From positions 1-64,000 of the forward strand of contig JBBQBI010000007.1 of the NCBI GenBank assembly GCA_038363005.1: a stretch of 64,000 nucleotides of DNA, written 5' to 3'. This DNA comes from JAKOWB01 sp038363005 (lineage in GTDB: Bacteria; Pseudomonadota; Alphaproteobacteria; Kiloniellales; JACOMY01). Positions 60,745 to 64,000 of the stretch are shown here, one piece after another (positions within the stretch are counted from its first letter, which is position 1; each line of letters begins with the position of its first letter). The position numbers were made by a program, and so were the translations under genes. The notes beneath the pieces were generated by a model. That model saw only the letters and a program-made list of their open reading frames with translations, was not told the origin of the DNA and did not search any database.

Positions 60745-61725
60745 CTACCGGTGCGTCACCCCTGGCAGCACGCAGAGCATCTCGTACAGCAGGTTGGCAC
60801 CCAGCAGCGCCGTGTTGCCGAAGGGATCGTAGGGCGGCGAGATCTCCACCAGGTCGCAGCCGACCAGGTTGAGGCCGGCGCAGCCGCGCACGATCTCGTA
60901 GCCCTGGATGATGGTGAGGCCGCCGTACTCCGGCGTGCCGGTGCCAGGCGCGCAGGAGGGGTCGAGGCCGTCGATGTCGAAGGAGAGGTAGCAGGGCCGG
61001 TCGCCGATGGTCTTGCGCACCTTCTTCATCAGCGGCGCCAGCGACTTGTGCCAGCACTCCTGCGCCGTCACCACGGTGAAGCCCTGGCTGCGCGGCCAGT
61101 CAAAGTCCTCCGCCGTGTAGCCGGTGCCGCGCAGGCCGATCTGGAACACGCTGGGGCCGTGCAACAGCCCCTCCTCGACACAACGGCGGAAGGGCGTGCC
61201 ATGGGCGATTTTCTCGCCGAACATAGTGTCGTTGACGTCGGCATGGGCGTCGACGTGTACCAGCGCGACCGGGCCGTACTTCTTCTTCATGGCCTTGAGG
61301 ATGGGATAGACGATGGTGTGGTCGCCGCCCATGGTCAAAGGCTTGCAGCCCCGCCCGACGATGTCGTCGTAGGCCTTTTCGATGATCGGGATCGACTTCT
61401 GCAGGTTGAAGGTATTGATCGCCACGTCGCCGATGTCGGCCACCTGCAGGCTGTCGAAAGGCGCCGCGCCGGTCTCCATGTTGTAGGGCCGCAGCAGGCA
61501 GGATTCGGCGCGGATCTGCCGCGGCCCGTGGCGCGCGCCGGCGCGGTTCGAGGTGCCGGTGTCTAGCGGCACGCCGACGAAGCAGGCATCCAGTCCTTCT
61601 GCCGTCGCCTGGGTCGGCAGGCGCATCATGGTCGCCGGCCCGGCGAAGCGCGGCATCTGGTTGCCGCCGAGCGGCTGGTTGAGGCTGCGGGCGGGTGTCT
61701 TGGTCTTGGCGGGCTTCTTGGCCAC
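60745..61725 (-). CDS. speB: agmatinase
   Basis: A 326-residue ureohydrolase making putrescine and urea from agmatine. Manganese ligands lie in MGGDHTIVYP, VDAHADVNDT and SFDIDGLDPSCAPGTGTPE, and GGLTIIQGYEI is the usual following segment. The APGTGTPExGG pattern suits agmatinase or guanidinobutyrase. AGGGAG precedes the ATG. It is convergent to the pentapeptide gene and divergent from metZ. A more divergent paralogue is at 6345. Confidence 0.88.
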   Translation of the reverse strand: MAKKPAKTKTPARSLNQPLGGNQMPRFAGPATMMRLPTQATAEGLDACFVGVPLDTGTSNRAGARHGPRQIRAESCLLRPYNMETGAAPFDSLQVADIGDVAINTFNLQKSIPIIEKAYDDIVGRGCKPLTMGGDHTIVYPILKAMKKKYGPVALVHVDAHADVNDTMFGEKIAHGTPFRRCVEEGLLHGPSVFQIGLRGTGYTAEDFDWPRSQGFTVVTAQECWHKSLAPLMKKVRKTIGDRPCYLSFDIDGLDPSCAPGTGTPEYGGLTIIQGYEIVRGCAGLNLVGCDLVEISPPYDPFGNTALLGANLLYEMLCVLPGVTHR

Positions 61726-61832
61726 GGTGTCTCTCCCTGTCGCGAAGCCGCGAGGTTAGCCGAACCGGGCGGGAAGGGCAGCACCCCGCCCTTGACCCAC
61801 CCCCGCCCTGGTGGGAAAACCACCCTTGAGAT

Positions 61833-61893
61833 CTCGTGGTGATTTGAGCCGACCGGCTTGCGGCCACGTAAAAACAACCGCTAAAAGGTCGGA
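61833..61893 (+). promoter_or_regulatory. SAM-II riboswitch upstream of metZ
   Basis: The SAM-II pattern is complete: stem CGTGG (61835-61839) with CCACG (61864-61868), the TGATTTGAGCC core, the GGCTTGC segment, then a GCTAAAA tract, and a pseudoknot of CCGACC (61849-61854) with GGTCGG (61887-61892). It lies 62 bases before the metZ ATG with a ribosome site between, so S-adenosylmethionine binding should repress metZ translation. A further short hairpin GGTGG/CCACC precedes it (61810-61824). Confidence 0.92.
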
Positions 61894-61954
61894 TGCCGCG
61901 TTGAACAGCGGCCTTCGCCTCCGGTCGGCCGTCCTGGCTGCTGGAGGTTTTTTC

Positions 61955-63154
61955 ATGGGCCGCTCGAAGAAGACGCTGGACCGCAAGACCCACGGGCTCG
62001 ACACCCTGTTGGTGCGCGGCGGGCAGGAGCGTTCGCCCTTCGGCGAGACGGCAGAGGCGCTCTACCTGACCTCGGGCTTCGTCTACGACAGCGCGGCGGA
62101 GGCCGAGGCACGCTTCGCCGGCAGTGCCGAGGGCTTCGTCTATTCCCGCTACGGCAATCCCACGGTCGAGGTCTTCGAGCAGCGCCTGGCGCTGCTGGAG
62201 GGCGCCGAGAAGTGCTACGCCACGGCCAGCGGCATGGGCGCCGTCTTCACCGCGCTGTTCAGCGCGCTCCGGGCCGGGGATCGCATCGTCGCCAGCCGCG
62301 CGCTCTTCGGTTCCTGCCACCACATCATCACCCAGCTGCTGCCGCGCTACGGCGTGACCAGCGAACTGGTCGACGGCGAGGACCTGGCGGCCTGGGAGCG
62401 GGCGCTGGCCACCCCAGCCAAGGCGGTCTTCATTGAGACCCCGGCCAACCCCACCCTGGGGCTGGTCGACCTGCCGGAAGTGAGCCGCTTGGCGCACCGT
62501 GCCGGCGCGCGCGTCTTCGTCGACAACGTCTTTGCCACGCCGCTCGGCCAGCGGCCGTTGGAGCAGGGCGCCGACGTGGTGGTCTATTCCGCCACCAAGC
62601 ACATCGACGGGCAGGGCCGCGTGCTGGGCGGCGCGGTGCTGTCCGATGCCGCCTGGCTGAAGGAGCAGTTCCTGCCGGTCTATCGCCATACCGGGCCGTC
62701 GCTCAGCGCCTTCAACGCCTGGGTGCTGTTGAAGGGGCTGGAGACCCTGAGCCTCAGGGTCGAGCGCTCCTGTAACACGGCGCTGGCCTTGGGCGAGAAG
62801 CTGGAAGGTCACGCGTCGAAGCCCTGGGTGCGCCACCCTTTCCTGGCCTCGCATCCGCAGGCGGCCTTGGCGCGGCGACAGATGAGCCAGGGCGGCACGC
62901 TGATCGCGCTGGACCTCGGCAGCAAGGCCAAGGCCTTCGCCTTCCTCGACGCGCTGCAGCTTTTCGACATCTCCAACAACCTCGGCGATGCCAAGTCGCT
63001 GGCGACGCATCCCCTGACCACCACGCACCGCGCCATGGCCGAGGCCGACCGCAAGGCCATCGGCGTGACGCCGGGACTGGTGCGCCTGTCGGTCGGGCTG
63101 GAGGATGCCAAGGACCTGTGGCGCGACCTGGAGCAGGCCCTAGCCGCCGGCTAG
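61955..63154 (+). CDS. metZ: O-succinylhomoserine sulfhydrylase
   Basis: A 399-residue Cys/Met-type PLP enzyme with PLP-lysine Lys215 in SATKHIDGQGR, YSRYGNPT (63-70), and ASGMGAV. The N-terminus (THGLDTLLVRGG) and HIDGQGRVLGG pattern match MetZ, which takes sulfide directly to homocysteine. A SAM-II riboswitch precedes it. The ATG at 61955 follows GGAGG; earlier codons lie in the riboswitch. It overlaps the convergent heptosyltransferase by 15 bases. With CBS and CGL at 30765-33331 it connects sulfide, homocysteine and cysteine. Confidence 0.92.
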   Translation: MGRSKKTLDRKTHGLDTLLVRGGQERSPFGETAEALYLTSGFVYDSAAEAEARFAGSAEGFVYSRYGNPTVEVFEQRLALLEGAEKCYATASGMGAVFTALFSALRAGDRIVASRALFGSCHHIITQLLPRYGVTSELVDGEDLAAWERALATPAKAVFIETPANPTLGLVDLPEVSRLAHRAGARVFVDNVFATPLGQRPLEQGADVVVYSATKHIDGQGRVLGGAVLSDAAWLKEQFLPVYRHTGPSLSAFNAWVLLKGLETLSLRVERSCNTALALGEKLEGHASKPWVRHPFLASHPQAALARRQMSQGGTLIALDLGSKAKAFAFLDALQLFDISNNLGDAKSLATHPLTTTHRAMAEADRKAIGVTPGLVRLSVGLEDAKDLWRDLEQALAAG

Positions 63155-64000
63155 CTGCGCCTCGACCGCGCCCAGCACCTGTTCGACGCGCAGCTCCTTC
63201 ATGCAGCGGTGATGTCCCAGCGGGCAGTCGCGTGCCTGGCAGGGCTGGCACTCCAAGGCCAGGCGCACCCAGCGGTCGAGGGGGGTCTTCAGGTCAGTCC
63301 AGACCGGATCGGTGGGGCCGAACAGGCTCACCGTCGGCACGCCGAAGGCTGGTCCCATGTGGCGCGGCCCTGAATCGGTGGAGACCAGCAGCCGGGCCCG
63401 CTGCACCAGGGCCTTGCTGAGGCCGAGCGAGGGCGGCCGCAGCGCGCCGGCCGCCAGGACGTTGCCATCGCCGATTGCCTTGGCGTTGGCCAGGGTCTGC
63501 TCCAGCTCGGCTGGCCCGCCGAGCAGCAACACGCTCATGCCGCGCGCCGACAGGGCGCGGCTCAGCGCGACCACGCCTGCGTCGGTCCACAGCTTGGCCG
63601 GGCCGAAGGCGCCGCTGTTGCTGACAATGGCCAGCGGCCGGGCGGGATCGGGGAAGGCGGCCAGGATCTCCGCCGCCCTGGCCTGGTCCTCGGGCGCGGC
63701 GGCGAGCGACAGCGGCGGCGTGCCGCCACGCCAGCCCAGCGGCGCGGCCAGGCCCATGTAGTAGTCCACCGCCGGGATCGGCAGGTAGCGCCTGCCGTCG
63801 CGTGGCGGCTTCAATGCGCCGGTCAGCAGCGGCCCACGGCCGCGCCGGGCATAGCCGATGCGCCGCCGCACGCCGGCCAGGACACTGGCCACGGCGGACG
63901 GCAGGTCGTTGGTCAGCAGCACCGTGGCATCGGGCTTCAACTGCCGCAGCAGGCGGGCGCAGCGCCGCAGGTTGCGCAGCTTCATGCCGGCCGCCGGCTT
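63140..64000 (-). CDS. ADP-heptose:LPS heptosyltransferase, partial
   Basis: The minus-strand gene runs off the right edge: the frame is open to base 64000 and the N-terminal Rossmann part with the usual IRxxxxGD loop is missing, so about 280 of roughly 340 residues are present. A GT-9 pattern is seen: AIVSNSGAFGPAKLW, a region VSTDSGPRHMGPAFGVPTVSLFGPTDP which is the donor site signature, and CQPCQARDCPLGHHRCM near the end. It fits a WaaF-like heptosyltransferase II of the LPS core. Confidence 0.85.
   Translation of the reverse strand, partial: KPAAGMKLRNLRRCARLLRQLKPDATVLLTNDLPSAVASVLAGVRRRIGYARRGRGPLLTGALKPPRDGRRYLPIPAVDYYMGLAAPLGWRGGTPPLSLAAAPEDQARAAEILAAFPDPARPLAIVSNSGAFGPAKLWTDAGVVALSRALSARGMSVLLLGGPAELEQTLANAKAIGDGNVLAAGALRPPSLGLSKALVQRARLLVSTDSGPRHMGPAFGVPTVSLFGPTDPVWTDLKTPLDRWVRLALECQPCQARDCPLGHHRCMKELRVEQVLGAVEAQLAGG

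Noticed and set aside
1..64000. CRISPR arrays, prophage and rRNA genes
   Set aside because: No regularly spaced repeats, no phage structural genes and no rRNA-like sequence were noticed on either strand.

Overview
The window is a chromosomal segment of a high-GC alphaproteobacterium, probably of Rhodospirillales type. The evidence is gene order and regulation: dapA-smpB, folK-rpoZ-rel-pdxJ-acpS-lepB-rnc-era-recO and parC lie in the order usual for the class, and a SAM-II riboswitch, typical of alphaproteobacteria, precedes metZ. No phage, insertion sequence or CRISPR array is visible. The first 150 bases look like a poor-quality contig end.

Layout. 0.15-10.4 kb: a small catabolic and cell-wall block (dehydratase, hydrolase, HAD enzyme, lytic transglycosylase), then dapA, smpB, a ureohydrolase, a methyltransferase, an ATP-grasp protein, a family-5 uracil-DNA glycosylase and a NYN-domain protein. 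10.6-24.4 kb: the conserved core cluster folK to recO, a D-amino-acid dehydrogenase-like flavoenzyme, an MFS exporter with a divergent LysR regulator, and parC. 24.4-25.6 kb: an AT-rich islet with one small secreted protein. 25.6-29.7 kb: bioY and a TRAP transporter whose receptor and permease genes converge on one terminator. 29.9-36.9 kb: bpt, the reverse transsulfuration pair CBS and CGL, a sulfotransferase, cytochrome b561, cytochrome c-prime and a DUF1194 protein. 36.9-40 kb: a tRNA-Glu with an odd anticodon loop, followed by a decayed stretch holding a Sel1 remnant, a frameshifted 2OG oxygenase and a pentapeptide-repeat fragment. 40-50.6 kb: dehydrogenase, TPR protein, transglutaminase-like protein, zinc peptidase, cupin, cbpA/cbpM, amidase, a polyamine-type binding protein and a membrane glycosyltransferase. 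50.6-57.1 kb: a peptide biosynthetic cluster. 57.1-64 kb: hemN, a Rieske oxygenase, a frameshifted pentapeptide protein, an agmatinase, SAM-II/metZ and a partial heptosyltransferase.

The most interesting region is 50.68-57.07 kb. Two very small genes, one at each end, encode related peptides of 43 and 34 residues. They share a lasso-like leader, Y-[ST]-K-P-x-[IL] with Thr exactly 15 residues after the Tyr, followed by A-x-S-K-S-I-S. Between them lie a PqqD-like recognition protein, a B2-type transglutaminase-fold leader protease, an HPr-kinase-like protein, a formyltransferase-fold protein, a nucleotidyltransferase of the type seen near lasso clusters, and an operon of acyl/AMP ligase, GNAT and acyl carrier protein that ends in one of the precursors. 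No asparagine-synthetase-like lasso cyclase is present, and neither core has the Asp/Glu at positions 7-9 needed for a lasso ring. This looks like a lasso-derived RiPP pathway that has lost or replaced cyclisation, with phosphorylation and/or acylation as the likely modifications. The enzyme families are read from the sequence; the product is inference.
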